Below, one piece after another: positions 5,768 to 5,991 of a stretch of DNA of 5,991 bases (its first letter is position 1; every line of letters begins with the position of its first letter). The stretch comes from Saprospiraceae bacterium (GTDB taxonomy: Bacteria; Bacteroidota; Bacteroidia; Chitinophagales; Saprospiraceae): assembly GCA_020630895.1 (NCBI GenBank), contig JAHDII010000211.1:1-5991 (forward strand), in the 5' to 3' direction. The notes under the pieces were generated by a model that saw only the letters and a program-made list of their open reading frames with translations, was not told the origin of the DNA and did not search any database. A program made the position numbers and the translations under genes.

Positions 5768-5791
5768 AAAACAAAATATTAATTATATTTG
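5761..5791 (+). promoter_or_regulatory. Promoter candidate of the integrase gene
   Basis: TTTC (5761-5764) is spaced 19 bp from TATATTTG (5784-5791), an exact TAnnTTTG -7 box. The start would be near 5798, giving a leader of about 52 nt before the ATG at 5850. The -33 box is inside the second 12-bp repeat, so a protein bound to the repeats should compete with RNA polymerase. Confidence 0.5.
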
Positions 5792-5849
5792 TTATACGTA
5801 AGAAACAAATAGTTGCAATAAAAACAAATAACTCCTGAAATTATATGTT

Positions 5850-5991
5850 ATGATAAAAAGTAATTGCTCAATCAAATTCTATTTGAAGGCTATCCAAAAG
5901 AAGAATATTGTTGGTTTTCCTATATATTGTAGAATTATTTATGAAAGAAAAAAAGTAGAATTTTTTACTAAAGAGTATATTAGAGAGGATA
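5850..5991 (+). CDS. Tyrosine integrase, N-terminal arm-binding domain only (cut by window edge)
   Basis: The frame opens at ATG 5850, the first ATG after an in-frame TAA at 5829-5831, and runs off the right edge after 47 codons. The peptide has the signature of the arm DNA-binding domain of Bacteroidota phage and ICE integrases: SIKFYLK (7-13), then GFPIYCRIIYERKKVEFFTKEY (22-43 region) with P24-I25-Y26, R28, and the basic turn R33-K34-K35. This three-stranded domain grips arm-type sites on either side of the attachment core. The core-binding and catalytic domains (R...HxxR...Y) would lie beyond the window. Its place just downstream of tRNA-Gln and its terminator marks the edge of an integrated element. 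Whether the gene is intact cannot be seen. Confidence 0.8.
   Translation, partial: MIKSNCSIKFYLKAIQKKNIVGFPIYCRIIYERKKVEFFTKEYIRED

Noticed and set aside
5632..5838. Plus-strand open frame of 68 codons after tRNA-Gln
   Set aside because: It runs through the terminator hairpin, the tandem repeats and the integrase promoter. Its F-rich product reflects T-runs, and no start signal supports it.

Overview
The window reads as chromosomal DNA of a low-GC member of the Bacteroidota (very AT-rich, roughly 30% GC by eye; I favour Cytophagales-type relatives but cannot prove it). Four things point there: a DoxX protein of the BT_3928 type, a double-DUF1599 protein, an anti-sigma protein fused to an outer-membrane barrel, and several promoter candidates with the Bacteroidota -7 box TAnnTTTG. 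No Shine-Dalgarno sites were needed to explain the starts, which also fits that phylum.

Layout, left to right. Positions 1-1412 (minus) hold a DoxX-like membrane protein whose C-terminus runs off the left edge. It lies 35 bp downstream of a DUF1599 protein (1448-1990, minus), and the two probably share a transcript. A GNAT acetyltransferase (2043-2489, minus) lies upstream of them. folP, dihydropteroate synthase of folate synthesis (2619-3464, plus), is divergent from the GNAT gene. folP collides tail to tail, with an 11-bp overlap, with a two-gene minus-strand operon. That operon is an ECF-type sigma factor (4760-5323) followed, with a 20-bp overlap, by a 441-residue protein (3454-4779). The second protein has a cytoplasmic anti-sigma-like head, one inner-membrane helix, a long low-complexity linker and an outer-membrane beta-barrel.

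Beyond the divergent sigma promoter lies tRNA-Gln(UUG) (5552-5623), then a strong intrinsic terminator (5648-5695), a perfect tandem 12-bp repeat (5744-5767), and a promoter whose -33 region falls inside the second repeat. At the right edge is the N-terminal arm domain of a Bacteroidota-type tyrosine integrase (5850 onward, cut by the window). This is the usual picture of a mobile element integrated at a tRNA gene, so the chromosome/element boundary probably lies between about 5594 and 5750.

The two most interesting parts are the sigma / trans-envelope anti-sigma pair, which could carry an outer-membrane signal directly to transcription in the cytoplasm, and the tRNA-Gln integration junction with its repeat-overlapped integrase promoter. 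The rest (folP, DUF1599, DoxX, GNAT) looks like ordinary core genome.
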